Shown here: positions 55,316 to 64,000 of the stretch, piece after piece
How the letters are laid out: each line of letters starts with the position of its first letter
Position numbering within the stretch: position 1 is the stretch's first letter
Origin: Marinomonas ostreistagni
Lineage (GTDB): Bacteria; Pseudomonadota; Gammaproteobacteria; Pseudomonadales; Marinomonadaceae
Length of the DNA: 64,000 nucleotides
NCBI RefSeq assembly: GCF_016888445.1
Contig: NZ_JAFEKF010000001.1
Span: forward strand, 868,001 to 932,000
Direction of reading: 5' to 3'
The notes under the pieces: model-generated
Database searches by the model: none
What the model was told of the DNA's origin: nothing
The model's input: the letters and a program-made list of their open reading frames with translations, nothing else
Program-made: the position numbers and the translations under genes

Positions 55316-56342
55316 GGTATCTTAGTAACGCATCCTTTATGCGAGTTCTTTGCAGAATCTCAGTCCCTTTAAACCCCGAGAATAAACGTGTTTCATCGAG
55401 TTGTTCTGCGGTTAAATACACACTACCGTCTTGCTTAACGTCTTCACTTTGAAGTTGCCAAGCATCTTTAAACGGTGTGGCCACGCCAAGCTCCTCACTA
55501 TTGAGGGCGCTTATCTTCGCCTCTGACAAGAAATCAATAAATTGCTGTGCTTGCTCTTTTAAGGTGGATTTACTTGGAATCGCTAAACAGTCGATCCACA
55601 CCATTGAACCGTCTTCAGGCACCACAAACCGCCACGCATCGGTATTTTGTAATTCATTTAAGCCTAACTGATCGCCACTGTAGGCAGGCGCCACCCAGAT
55701 ATCGTCTTGTTTGGGATTGTCAGAGATGTAAGTATAGATGTATTCGTAACTATATACACTAGCAGACTGCTGTTTAAGCAACTCAAAAGCACTCTTTAAG
55801 TCATTGTTTTCATTAGAAACCGGAGAAAGCTCCAAGGCAAATAAGGCGGCTGCCAACAACTCATCCGCTTGCCCTAACATGCCGATATGACCCGCCATCT
55901 CGTCGGTGGGATTCAATAGAGCTTTCCAACTGGTAGGCGGTGTGGCAAGTTTATCCTCTCGGTAAGTGATACCATAACTGCCCCAAGCGTACTGTTGACC
56001 ATACGTGCCACATGCGTCTGGGAAGAAAGCTTCACGGCCTTTACTCTTACGGACCGGATAGAGCTGTCCGGTGCGACTCAAGACATCCATGCTGGAACGA
56101 TCTACGATCGCAAGATCAATCTGCCTTACCGTCGAGCCAGTCAGGATCAAATTACGCTGTGCCTCATCATCAAACAATACCTGTTTAACGGGGATGCCAG
56201 TCTTTGCATACCACTGATCAATGACTTCATCGCTGATGTAATCTTCCCAGGTTAAAAAGGTTAAGGTAGGACGCGGCTCAGCGGCTGCGGCATTTGAAGC
56301 AACAAGCAACATACACAAAGCTGTACTAGAAAAATGCCGCAT
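55302..56342 (-). CDS. Periplasmic polyamine-binding protein (PotD/NspS-like)
   Basis: 346 residues from the ATG at 56342, chosen because AAGGAA is 7 bases upstream. Signal peptide ending NAAAAE. It resembles PotD: LTFLTWEDYISDEVIDQWYAKTGIPVKQVLFDDEAQRN, YAWGSYGITYREDKL, a DIWVAPAYSGDQL segment and PEDGSMVWIDCLAIPS. No ABC permease or ATPase gene is nearby; instead it is coupled to the GGDEF-EAL gene, so it probably serves as a sensor subunit (NspS type), not in transport. Confidence 0.87.
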   Translation of the reverse strand: MRHFSSTALCMLLVASNAAAAEPRPTLTFLTWEDYISDEVIDQWYAKTGIPVKQVLFDDEAQRNLILTGSTVRQIDLAIVDRSSMDVLSRTGQLYPVRKSKGREAFFPDACGTYGQQYAWGSYGITYREDKLATPPTSWKALLNPTDEMAGHIGMLGQADELLAAALFALELSPVSNENNDLKSAFELLKQQSASVYSYEYIYTYISDNPKQDDIWVAPAYSGDQLGLNELQNTDAWRFVVPEDGSMVWIDCLAIPSKSTLKEQAQQFIDFLSEAKISALNSEELGVATPFKDAWQLQSEDVKQDGSVYLTAEQLDETRLFSGFKGTEILQRTRIKDALLRYHDTH

Positions 56343-56368
56343 AGTCATTTCCTTTTTCAAAATAAGAC

Positions 56369-57202
56369 CTAGAGGGAGCCTTCCTCCCACGAACCTTGGT
56401 CGTCGCCCCAAGAATCTTCATCGCCCCAAGAGTCTTCTGATCCCCACGAATCATCGCCCCACGAGTCACCTTCCTCCATGGCACCATCACCGCCCCAAGA
56501 GCCTTGTTCAGAGGCGTCCAGTACCTCATCATCACGACCGTTATTACTATCTTTTACCTCACCTTCACGAGTTTGAATGTAGACATCTCGTAAAAAAGAG
56601 TAACGATCTCCGAAGATCATACGCTCGGCATTGAGCAACTTGGCACGGGTTTGGATGCCATCAAGACCTAGCGCAATCCATTTCTCATCATCGTTGGCGT
56701 CTATTAAGTCTAGACCATCATAAAGAGAATAATCGACTACTAGCCCTGTCGTATCACGAACAGTTGATGGCCCCAAAAACGGCAACATCACATAAGGGCC
56801 CGAGTCCACGCCCCAGTAGCCTAGTGTTTGACCAAAGTCTTCTTCATAACGCTCCATGCCCATGGCGCCCGCTACATCAAACAGACCGTAAATACCGATC
56901 GTTGAATTGACCACAAAGCGAGAAGTCGACGAAGCCGTTTCATCCCATTTGCCCTGCAGCAAGTTATTAAAAGCGTTAGGGATTTCCCCTAAATTCATAA
57001 AGAAGTTGCTTACGCCTTTTTGTGCGGGTTCAGGAGTAATCGCATCATAACCTTGCGCAAGTGGCTTCAACGCGTATTTATCAAAGGTTTCATTAAAGCT
57101 GAAGATCGAACGGTTAACACTCTCCCAAGGATCTTCTGGCGTCTCAGCCGATACACCACTTGATAGCGCCATTAATCCCACCGCAATCCATTGAATTCTC
57201 AT
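56369..57202 (-). CDS. mlaA: MlaA-family outer membrane lipid asymmetry protein with repeat tail
   Basis: 277 residues. Core MlaA (VacJ) motifs: DPWESVNRSIFSFNETFDKYALKPLAQGYD, NFFMNLGEIPNAFNNLLQGK, FVVNSTIGIYGLFDVAGAMG, EDFGQTLGYWGVDSGPYVMLPFLGPSTVRD. MlaA removes misplaced phospholipids from the outer leaflet with MlaFEDBC. Two oddities: the signal peptide (GLMALSSGVSAE) has no lipobox cysteine, so this is not an obvious lipoprotein; and the last 45 residues are an acidic SWGD/SWGxED repeat. It precedes the NspS-like gene by 26 bases on the same strand. Confidence 0.9.
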   Translation of the reverse strand: MRIQWIAVGLMALSSGVSAETPEDPWESVNRSIFSFNETFDKYALKPLAQGYDAITPEPAQKGVSNFFMNLGEIPNAFNNLLQGKWDETASSTSRFVVNSTIGIYGLFDVAGAMGMERYEEDFGQTLGYWGVDSGPYVMLPFLGPSTVRDTTGLVVDYSLYDGLDLIDANDDEKWIALGLDGIQTRAKLLNAERMIFGDRYSFLRDVYIQTREGEVKDSNNGRDDEVLDASEQGSWGGDGAMEEGDSWGDDSWGSEDSWGDEDSWGDDQGSWEEGSL

Positions 57203-57221
57203 CGTTAAAAATACCTTTCAC

Positions 57222-60200
57222 TTACACAAGTTTTTTGACTTCCTGCCACTGCTTGGCAAGACGTTTTTCTGATACTGGCTCTAACGTACCGACGTTTTGG
57301 GCAAACATCGAAATACGGTACTCTTCCAGCAACCAACGATATTTGGTCAGTTGCGGGTCATAGATGCCCTTTTCATCGTGCGCTTGTTTCTGACGCACGT
57401 ACTGTTCCCATAACGTTTCCAGTTGCCCAACGGCCGCATTTTCTTTGTTTAGATGGTTTTGAAAACGATCTAGACGTACTTCCACACCTTTGAAGTAGCG
57501 CGGCAGCTGGCCCAGCCAAAACAGCGGTGTACTGCCAATAAAGCCTGGATACACTAGATTTTCTAGCTGCTTTTTAATATCGCCATAAACGCGTGTCCAC
57601 GGCAGCGGAATCGAGCCTTTCATGCGCTTAGCCACATGCTGATAAGCCGATAACACCGCATGTAATTGTTGCGCCATCTCATTACCGATCGTTACCAACT
57701 GGGCGCGATTGTCTTGTAGGCGTAGCTCAAACTCTTGTTTGGTGCGCGGTAGCGTCTTGCCTTGTAAAAACACCTTCTCCACGATGGCGTCTAAAAGATC
57801 GTTTAACAGTACTTCCTTTTTGCCTATAGGCGCGAACAACAACATCGACTCGCGTAATTTAGGCAGATTTTTCTCAAGGTACTTCATCTCCTTGTTTAGC
57901 GCTAGCTTAAATAATGCAATCACCCCTTTACGATGGGCCTCTTGAGCCGTATTGGGATCATCAAACATTTTTAGCGCGACACTGTCTTGCTGCGCCACCA
58001 AGGCTGGGAACGCCGTGACCTGAATGCCCGCCTGTTTGATTTCTTGGCGCTCAGGTACATCTTGTTCTGGCCACTGTGTCAGCTTAGTTTGTTCATGTTG
58101 CTTGGTACCAAATTTAGCAAAGCTTTGCTCGACCATGTCGGCAAAACGATGTTGCAACTCAGCCAAGTTTTTACCGCTGCCTAACACTTTACCGCGCTCA
58201 TCGACCACATCAATGTTCAAGGTCAAGTGCCCTTCAAGCTTTTCTGCGCTCCATTCAGACAAGGGGATATCAATCAAGGTTTCACGCTTAATCTGCAGCG
58301 ACAGCTGCTCCAACAGATCGCCCTTATCTTTGGATAAATTCGGGTAAATGCGATCAACAAATTGCGGAATCGGCACAAATCGGCGACGCAAGGCCTTCGG
58401 TAAAGCTCGGATCAGAGACTCACAACGCTCTTTGACATAACCGGGTACGGCCCAGCCTAGCTCATCTAGCGTCAATTGACGCAGCAAGCCAACTGGCACT
58501 TTTAGCGTCGCACCGTCTTGCTGCTTGCCTGGAGCAAAGGCGTAGTCAATCGGTAGCGCCACACCATTGAGCGAGTAGTTATCAGGAAACGCATAGTCAT
58601 CCACATTGACGTCTTGATTGATCAAATCATCCCGCGTCATCTTTAAGGTGTCAGGATGCTGCTTGGCAAAGTACTCGATGCTTTTCTGATTACGTACATC
58701 GGCTGGCAAGCGCTCATCATAGAAGCGGAATACCGCTTCATCATCCACCAAAATGTCACGCGTGCGCAGCTTCGCTTCTTGGGTTTCAACGTCTTTGATC
58801 AGTGCTTGGTTGTGACGGTAAAACGCCGCTTTTGAACGCAGACCGGTTTCTACAAGCGCTTGGCGAATAAACACTTCACGGGCATCTTCTGGGTTCACAT
58901 GGCCATAATCCACACGACGCTTAGCCACCAAGATCAAGCCATACAAAGACACTTGCTCATAGGCTACAACACGCCCTTGGTTACGCTCGAAATGCGGATC
59001 AAAATACTGGCGTTTCACAAACGGCGCGGCATAGTCTTCGACCCACTTAGGATCGATCTTAGCCACAATGCGCGCATAGAGCTTGGACGTCTCCACCAAT
59101 TCTGCAGCCATCACCCATTGCGGTGGACGCTTAAACAACATGGAGCCTGGGAAGATAGCCAATTTGCGCGAGCGGCACCCAAGCATTTCTTTTGACTCAT
59201 CAATACGGTTAGCGACCTGAGTAAACAAACCCGCTAGTAAGGCACGGTGAATCGACTCGTATTGGCGCTCTTCGTGCTCGACTTCTTTAAAGCCAAGTTG
59301 CTTACAAGCGATCAAGATTTGACGATGAATATCGCGCCATTCGCGCATGCGCATGAAGTTCAAAAACTGCTTACGACAATACTGACGTAATTGATTTTGT
59401 GACAGTTCTTGGCGTTGCGTCTCAAAGCGCTGCCACAGATTGAGCAACACCATGAAATCCGAATCTTCATCTTTGTCGACCGCGTGACACTGATCCGACT
59501 GGGTTTTCTTGTCTTGCGGGCGTTCGCGTGGGTCTTGCACCGATAGCGCACTGACAATGATCGCCACTTCTTTAAGAACATGCTGATCATGGGCCGCAAT
59601 CAACATACGACCAAGTTTCGGGTCGATCGGTAATTTCGCCAATTGACGACCGATCTGCGTCAAGCGCTCGTTTTTAATTGCGCCCAATTCTGTCAAGGCA
59701 CGATAGCCATCGTTGATCAAACGCTTGTCCGGCATTTCGACAAACGGAAACTTCTCTACCGCCCCCAGACGCAAATTGGCCATCTGCAAAATGACTGAGG
59801 CTAAGTTAGTACGAAAGATTTCCGGGTCGGTAAACTCAGGGCGGTTATTAAAATCCTCTTCGTCGTACAAACGAATACAGATACCGTCCGCTACACGTCC
59901 ACAACGACCCGCCCGCTGGTTGGCACTGGCCTGGCTAATCTTTTCGATCGGTAATTGTTGCACCTTAGAGCGTACGCTGTAGCGACTGATACGCGCCAAA
60001 CCTGGATCGATTACATAGCGAATGCCGGGCACGGTCAGGGAGGTTTCCGCGACGTTGGTGGATAACACCACGCGACGACCGCCGTGCGGCTTGAAAATTC
60101 GCTGCTGCTCACTGCTACTTAAGCGCGCATACAAAGGTAATACCTCAACCCCCTGCAATTGCTCACGGCGTAAGATTTCCGCCGTTTCACGAATTTCGCG

Positions 60201-61130
60201 TTCGCCTGGTAAAAACACCAAGATGTCGCCCGCACCACGATAGCCTGACGCGCGCTCTTCTGCGATCAACATAGACACAGCGTCAGCGATGCCCTGCTCC
60301 ATGGATTGGTCTTCGTCGAGCTCTTCAACATCCGCCTTATTCAAAAGCGGTTGATAACGCACTTCGACAGGATAGGTTCGACCAGAGACTTCGATAATCG
60401 GCGCATCATTAAAGTGACGTGAAAAACGCTCCACATCGATGGTTGCCGATGTCACGATCACTTTAAGATCTGGGCGACTGTCCAGCACGCGCTTTAGGTA
60501 GCCAAGCAAGAAATCGATGTTTAGGCTGCGTTCGTGAGCTTCGTCGATGATGATGGTGTCGTATTTCTGCAGGAACTTATCTTGCTGAATTTCCGCCAGC
60601 AAAATACCGTCGGTCATGAGCTTAACAAGGGTTTCTTCTTCACTTTGATCCGTGAATCGCACCTGAAAGCCAACCGCTTCGCCCAATTTGACCTGCATTT
60701 CATCACTGATACGCTCCGCTACACTGCGCGCAGCGATACGGCGTGGCTGGGTATGGCCGATCTGACCTGCGATGCCACGGCCTGCTTCAAGACACATTTT
60801 AGGTAATTGTGTGGTTTTACCTGAGCCCGTCTCACCGGCAATGATGACGACTTGATGATCGCGGATCGCCCCAATAATCTCATCACGTCGCGTCGATACT
60901 GGCAGTGCTTCATCGTATTGAAGCGTCGGTACACGGGCTAAACGCGCGTCATAGAGTGACTTGGAAGCAGCTACTTGCTGGGCCAACTCTTGCTCAAGCT
61001 TATCGACGGGTAAACCTTGTTCACGACGCTTATTGAGCGTATCCAGCTTTTTGCTGATGGCGTGACGGTCACGGGTCATTAAGTTAGGTTGTGAGGCGTC
61101 TAATAGTGCGCTATTGAGTACTTCTGGCAT
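57222..61130 (-). CDS. hrpA: ATP-dependent RNA helicase HrpA
   Basis: 1302 residues, full length for HrpA. DEAH-box motifs: GETGSGKTTQLPK (I), TQPRRIAARSVAERI (Ia), IIIDEAHERSLNIDFLLGYL (II), VTSATID (III), STNVAETSLTVPGIRYVID (V), QRAGRCGR (VI). The long C-terminal region with DUF3418 has family segments such as VPVGLLRQLTLDELGWAVPGYVKER and KYRWLLEEYRISMFAQNVGT. HrpA rescues stalled ribosomes and processes some mRNAs. Monocistronic appearance, followed by mlaA after 19 bases. Confidence 0.96.
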   Translation of the reverse strand: MPEVLNSALLDASQPNLMTRDRHAISKKLDTLNKRREQGLPVDKLEQELAQQVAASKSLYDARLARVPTLQYDEALPVSTRRDEIIGAIRDHQVVIIAGETGSGKTTQLPKMCLEAGRGIAGQIGHTQPRRIAARSVAERISDEMQVKLGEAVGFQVRFTDQSEEETLVKLMTDGILLAEIQQDKFLQKYDTIIIDEAHERSLNIDFLLGYLKRVLDSRPDLKVIVTSATIDVERFSRHFNDAPIIEVSGRTYPVEVRYQPLLNKADVEELDEDQSMEQGIADAVSMLIAEERASGYRGAGDILVFLPGEREIRETAEILRREQLQGVEVLPLYARLSSSEQQRIFKPHGGRRVVLSTNVAETSLTVPGIRYVIDPGLARISRYSVRSKVQQLPIEKISQASANQRAGRCGRVADGICIRLYDEEDFNNRPEFTDPEIFRTNLASVILQMANLRLGAVEKFPFVEMPDKRLINDGYRALTELGAIKNERLTQIGRQLAKLPIDPKLGRMLIAAHDQHVLKEVAIIVSALSVQDPRERPQDKKTQSDQCHAVDKDEDSDFMVLLNLWQRFETQRQELSQNQLRQYCRKQFLNFMRMREWRDIHRQILIACKQLGFKEVEHEERQYESIHRALLAGLFTQVANRIDESKEMLGCRSRKLAIFPGSMLFKRPPQWVMAAELVETSKLYARIVAKIDPKWVEDYAAPFVKRQYFDPHFERNQGRVVAYEQVSLYGLILVAKRRVDYGHVNPEDAREVFIRQALVETGLRSKAAFYRHNQALIKDVETQEAKLRTRDILVDDEAVFRFYDERLPADVRNQKSIEYFAKQHPDTLKMTRDDLINQDVNVDDYAFPDNYSLNGVALPIDYAFAPGKQQDGATLKVPVGLLRQLTLDELGWAVPGYVKERCESLIRALPKALRRRFVPIPQFVDRIYPNLSKDKGDLLEQLSLQIKRETLIDIPLSEWSAEKLEGHLTLNIDVVDERGKVLGSGKNLAELQHRFADMVEQSFAKFGTKQHEQTKLTQWPEQDVPERQEIKQAGIQVTAFPALVAQQDSVALKMFDDPNTAQEAHRKGVIALFKLALNKEMKYLEKNLPKLRESMLLFAPIGKKEVLLNDLLDAIVEKVFLQGKTLPRTKQEFELRLQDNRAQLVTIGNEMAQQLHAVLSAYQHVAKRMKGSIPLPWTRVYGDIKKQLENLVYPGFIGSTPLFWLGQLPRYFKGVEVRLDRFQNHLNKENAAVGQLETLWEQYVRQKQAHDEKGIYDPQLTKYRWLLEEYRISMFAQNVGTLEPVSEKRLAKQWQEVKKLV

Positions 61131-61370
61131 GCTCTAATGAATACCTTTTTGCGTCAGCACTGTGCCATGCTGACCTGATAACTGTTTAATATGATTAAGA
61201 TTCTATCATTTATTTTGATCGAGTCCTGCCCTTGGCAAAGAATAAGCTTCACCCATGGCGGTATCTAACCTTATAGTTCTAAATTCTTACATCGTTTGCC
61301 TAGATAGGTTTATAGTGACACCCTACAATGACTAGACAGACATTTATCCATCACACGAAAAGGAAGCAAC

Positions 61371-62336
61371 ATGTCCGAACATGTATACAACGACAATTCC
61401 CTGACCATCGGTAATACGCCTCTTGTGCGTCTTAATCGTGTTGGTAATGGCAACATCTGGGCCAAAGTAGAAGCCCGCAACCCAGCGTTTTCAGTCAAAT
61501 GCCGTATCGGCGCCAACATGGTATGGGATGCAGAAAAACGCGGCCTACTCACCGAAGGTAAAGCCATCGTTGAGCCGTCTTCTGGCAACACGGGTATCGC
61601 GCTTTGTTTTGTTGCAGCGGCACGTGGCTACCCAATCACGATTACCATGCCTTCTAGCATGAGCCTTGAGCGTCGCCAAGTTATGAAAGCTTTGGGCGCC
61701 AACATCGTCCTAACAGAACCTGCCAAAGGCATGAAAGGCGCGATCGAAAAGGCCAAAGAAATTGCTGAAGACCCGAACTTTGTATTGCTACAGCAATTCG
61801 AAAACCCAGCCAACCCTGAGATCCACGAACAAACGACTGGTCCAGAAATCTGGAAAGATACGGACGGTGAAGTCGATGTATTTGTTGCAGGCGTCGGTAC
61901 TGGCGGTACGATCACAGGTGTCAGCCGTTACATCAAGAATGTACAAGGCAAAGCCATCACTAGCGTGGCAGTAGAGCCAACCTCTTCGCCTGTCATCACC
62001 CAAACACTTAATGGCGAAGAGCCAACGCCAGCGCCGCATAAGATCCAAGGTATCGGTGCCGGCTTTGTACCGAAAAACCTAGATCTTTCGGTGATTGACC
62101 GTGTCGAACAGGTCACTAACGAAGACGCGATCGCCATGGCTAAGCGCTTAATGCGTGAAGAAGGTATTTTGTGTGGCATCTCTTGTGGTGCAGCCGTCGT
62201 CGCAGCGGAGAAACTAAGCCAAGAGCCAGAGTTTGCAGATAAGAAAATCGTTGTGGTCTTACCAGACTCGGGTGAGCGCTACCTGTCTACGGCGTTGTTT
62301 GAAGGTGAATTCAGCGATAACGAAACCGTTCAGTAA
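61371..62336 (+). CDS. cysK: O-acetylserine sulfhydrylase A (cysteine synthase)
   Basis: 321 residues, closely resembling E. coli CysK. It makes cysteine from O-acetylserine and sulfide. Motifs: [23 protein letters not shown] lysine K43 in [57 protein letters not shown] and [18 protein letters not shown] precedes the start. Probably a target of CysB (gene at 10623), though I could not mark a binding site in the 240-base upstream gap. Confidence 0.96.
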   Translation: MSEHVYNDNSLTIGNTPLVRLNRVGNGNIWAKVEARNPAFSVKCRIGANMVWDAEKRGLLTEGKAIVEPSSGNTGIALCFVAAARGYPITITMPSSMSLERRQVMKALGANIVLTEPAKGMKGAIEKAKEIAEDPNFVLLQQFENPANPEIHEQTTGPEIWKDTDGEVDVFVAGVGTGGTITGVSRYIKNVQGKAITSVAVEPTSSPVITQTLNGEEPTPAPHKIQGIGAGFVPKNLDLSVIDRVEQVTNEDAIAMAKRLMREEGILCGISCGAAVVAAEKLSQEPEFADKKIVVVLPDSGERYLSTALFEGEFSDNETVQ

Positions 62337-62353
62337 GTCCCCCTAAGCCTAGC

Positions 62354-62380
62354 AAAAGCCGACTAACTGTCGGCTTTTTT
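62354..62380. terminator. Bidirectional terminator between cysK and the yafJ-like gene
   Basis: AAAAGCCGAC, loop TAACT, GTCGGCTTTTTT. It ends cysK and overlaps the 3' end of the convergent gene. Confidence 0.9.
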
Positions 62381-63157
62381 AGGTTCAATATGCGCGACTA
62401 ACTCACCGGCCTCAAACACACACAACTCACCCGCTTGCATTTGCTGCCAAGTTTCATCGTGTGTCAGTGGTTGCGTTGCAATCACGGTCACCACGTCTTT
62501 ATCACTGGTCACTTCTTTAAAGTCTACTGTCATGTCTTCATCAGCCAAAGTCGCCGGTTTAAACGGCGCTCGGCGAGTGATCCAGTGTAACTTGGTTGTG
62601 CAGTAGCAAAATAAATACTGGCCATTGGACAACATCATGTTGAACACGCCCTTCTCACGCAAACGATCCGCCAATTGACCTAGCTCTTGCGTCAGCTCTT
62701 CAATTGGCGGCATTTGATCGCCAAACTTCGCTAGCAACTGCTCGATAATCCAGCAAAAAGCCCGCTCAGAATCCGTCGTACCAAGCGGATAATGGCTTAA
62801 AATATCTAAACTCTGCGGCGTATCCAGTTGGCCATTATGGGCATAACTCCAAGTGGTATCCCATAACAAACGACTAAATGGGTGTGTATTAGGCAAACAC
62901 ACATGGCCCACATTGGCTTGGCGAATGTGACTAATGACGATGTGACACTTGAGCGACGTTTGGCTCATGATATACGCCATATCCGATGCCGCACTTGGGC
63001 GCGGATCATGGATCGCCCAAACGTGGTCATCACGGTACATGGCCATGCCCCAACCGTCTTTGTGAGGGCCAGTGCGCCCACCGCGGGCTCTTAAACCCGA
63101 AAAACTAAAACAAATGTCCGTCGGGACATTGGCACTCATGCCCAATAACTCACACAT
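62363..63157 (-). CDS. yafJ: Class II glutamine amidotransferase (YafJ type)
   Basis: 264 residues. The nucleophile is Cys2 of MCELLGMSANVPTDICFSF. GLRARGGRTGPHKDGWGMAMY, ISHIRQANVG, NTHPFSR and SYAHNGQL are the class II glutaminase motifs. It should release ammonia from glutamine; YafJ has no characterised acceptor domain and its role is unknown. The start lies inside the end of the upstream gene at 63150, so they are coupled. Confidence 0.93.
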   Translation of the reverse strand: MCELLGMSANVPTDICFSFSGLRARGGRTGPHKDGWGMAMYRDDHVWAIHDPRPSAASDMAYIMSQTSLKCHIVISHIRQANVGHVCLPNTHPFSRLLWDTTWSYAHNGQLDTPQSLDILSHYPLGTTDSERAFCWIIEQLLAKFGDQMPPIEELTQELGQLADRLREKGVFNMMLSNGQYLFCYCTTKLHWITRRAPFKPATLADEDMTVDFKEVTSDKDVVTVIATQPLTHDETWQQMQAGELCVFEAGELVAHIEPKKADS

Positions 63158-64000
63158 CGCTGTCTTCTACTACATTTTGCTGTTGACGTTTTTTACGAAT
63201 TTTACGAAAGGCTAAGTAACCACCGATCAACACTAAAAGCCCCACACCATTGATTGCACCATAAAGCAGCCAATCACTGCTGTCTAAGCCTTCGGTTTCG
63301 GCCTCGGCCTCATCGGTTGCCTCAATTGTCTCGACCTCTTCAGGCGCTGCCTGCTCTTCTTCTACTGGCGCTTCTGGGTCTTCCACCACTGAAATCTGTG
63401 GCGTCACGACCACGGGCATCAAATCACGGTTCACCACCGCCGCGGCGGCAATCGTGGGATCGCCCGATTCTTGCTGAGCTTGGCTAATGTTAACAGCACC
63501 TGCGGCTTCGCGACTCAGGATCCATTCGGGCGTCGAGTATTCAAAGCGCACACCCGTTTGAGTGATGCCGATTAAACGAACATGAGCTCTTACCGTACTG
63601 TTCGGCTGTACTGGATACACTTTTTGCCAGTAACCCTCGCCGATGATCGGCATTTCTAGAGACTCTTCAGAACCATCACGGAAGGTTAAGATCAAACGTG
63701 CATTACTGCGCATCAGATTTAGGCGCAAGTTAGTCGGTTTCGCCGAAAAGGCTACCAAATTCTCACTTTCTTTTTCCACCTCAAAAGTGATCGGTGCTCG
63801 TACGGCAAAAAACTGACTCAGTTGACGCACAAACGTTTGCCCGTCTACCTCAGAAATCAGCTCGTAATTGCCTTCTGCAGTGATCTGCTCCACTTTATTT
63901 TTAAACTGGCTGTTGGCAATCGGCAACTGTGCTTGCATCAATTGTTTCGAGTCTTCGCCGCTGAGCAGGTTCAGTCTTTGCTCAACGTTCACCAGATCCA
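63150..64000 (-). CDS. Membrane-anchored protein, C-terminal part (TIGR03503-like), cut by window end
   Basis: 283 residues are visible; the frame runs off the right edge, so the start is outside. A beta-rich domain (about 70-165 of the visible part: APITFEVEKESENLVAFSAKPTNLRLNLMRSNARLILTFRDGS) is followed by an acidic Glu/Ala-rich linker, one membrane helix (WLLYGAINGVGLLVLIGGYLAF) and a basic tail (RKIRKKRQQQ). The topology is thus a large outside domain with a short cytoplasmic end. This resembles the TIGR03503 family of gammaproteobacterial proteins, whose role I do not know; moderate to low confidence. Confidence 0.5.
   Translation of the reverse strand, partial: DLVNVEQRLNLLSGEDSKQLMQAQLPIANSQFKNKVEQITAEGNYELISEVDGQTFVRQLSQFFAVRAPITFEVEKESENLVAFSAKPTNLRLNLMRSNARLILTFRDGSEESLEMPIIGEGYWQKVYPVQPNSTVRAHVRLIGITQTGVRFEYSTPEWILSREAAGAVNISQAQQESGDPTIAAAAVVNRDLMPVVVTPQISVVEDPEAPVEEEQAAPEEVETIEATDEAEAETEGLDSSDWLLYGAINGVGLLVLIGGYLAFRKIRKKRQQQNVVEDSDV

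Overview
The window is a stretch of chromosome from a marine gammaproteobacterium. The gene content (CysB, YfcM/EpmC, PdxB, AlaA, GcvTHP-GlyA, HrpA, MlaA, a pabC-mltG-tmk-holB-tatD cluster) and protein sequences fit the Oceanospirillales. A Marinomonas-like organism is my best guess, by overall impression only. Coding density is high, intrinsic terminators are frequent, and most of the window is ordinary core genome.

Layout. 0-4.7 kb: the coaE-yacG end of an operon, then two paralogous response-regulator-TPR plus kinase-like modules facing each other tail to tail; one of the kinases has lost its key residues. 4.7-9.5 kb: a GntR-BenE transporter pair, a ZIP metal transporter and a QseBC-type two-component system. 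9.7-20 kb: an ATP-grasp protein, CysB, a TauE/SafE permease, DAHP synthase, NDH-2, YaiI, an acyl-CoA dehydrogenase with its AraC regulator, a cytochrome b562-like protein and small proteins. 20-26.8 kb: a Lon-family protease and the DNA replication/folate/peptidoglycan cluster tatD-holB-tmk-mltG-pabC. 26.8-28.6 kb: a tandem array of 14 tRNA genes (8 Glu, 6 Gly) read from one stable-RNA-type promoter, with structured spacers. 28.7-34.4 kb: yajG, msrB, alaA, htpX, a PilZ protein, pdxB, epmC. 34.4-40.6 kb: the glycine cleavage genes, gcvT divergent from glyA-gcvH-gcvP, with two matching palindromes in the shared control region.

43.8-49.6 kb is the accessory part: an AT-rich genomic island directly upstream of dusA, a known integration hotspot. 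It holds a decayed phage antirepressor with a C4-type antisense RNA element, a tight four-gene operon (GNAT-PUA-like fusion, ASCH protein, P-loop kinase, abortive-infection HEPN protein), a cytoplasmic trypsin-like protease, and two decayed copies of the same integrase C-terminus that flank the protease. The four-gene operon is the best candidate for an undescribed defence or RNA-modification system.

49.7-64 kb returns to core genome: dusA-talB, a PQQ-type sugar dehydrogenase, an NspS/MbaA-like pair (polyamine-binding periplasmic protein plus GGDEF-EAL membrane protein), an unusual MlaA, HrpA, CysK, a YafJ-type amidotransferase, and a membrane-anchored protein cut by the window end. All assignments come from reading motifs and remembered family sequences; no searches were run.
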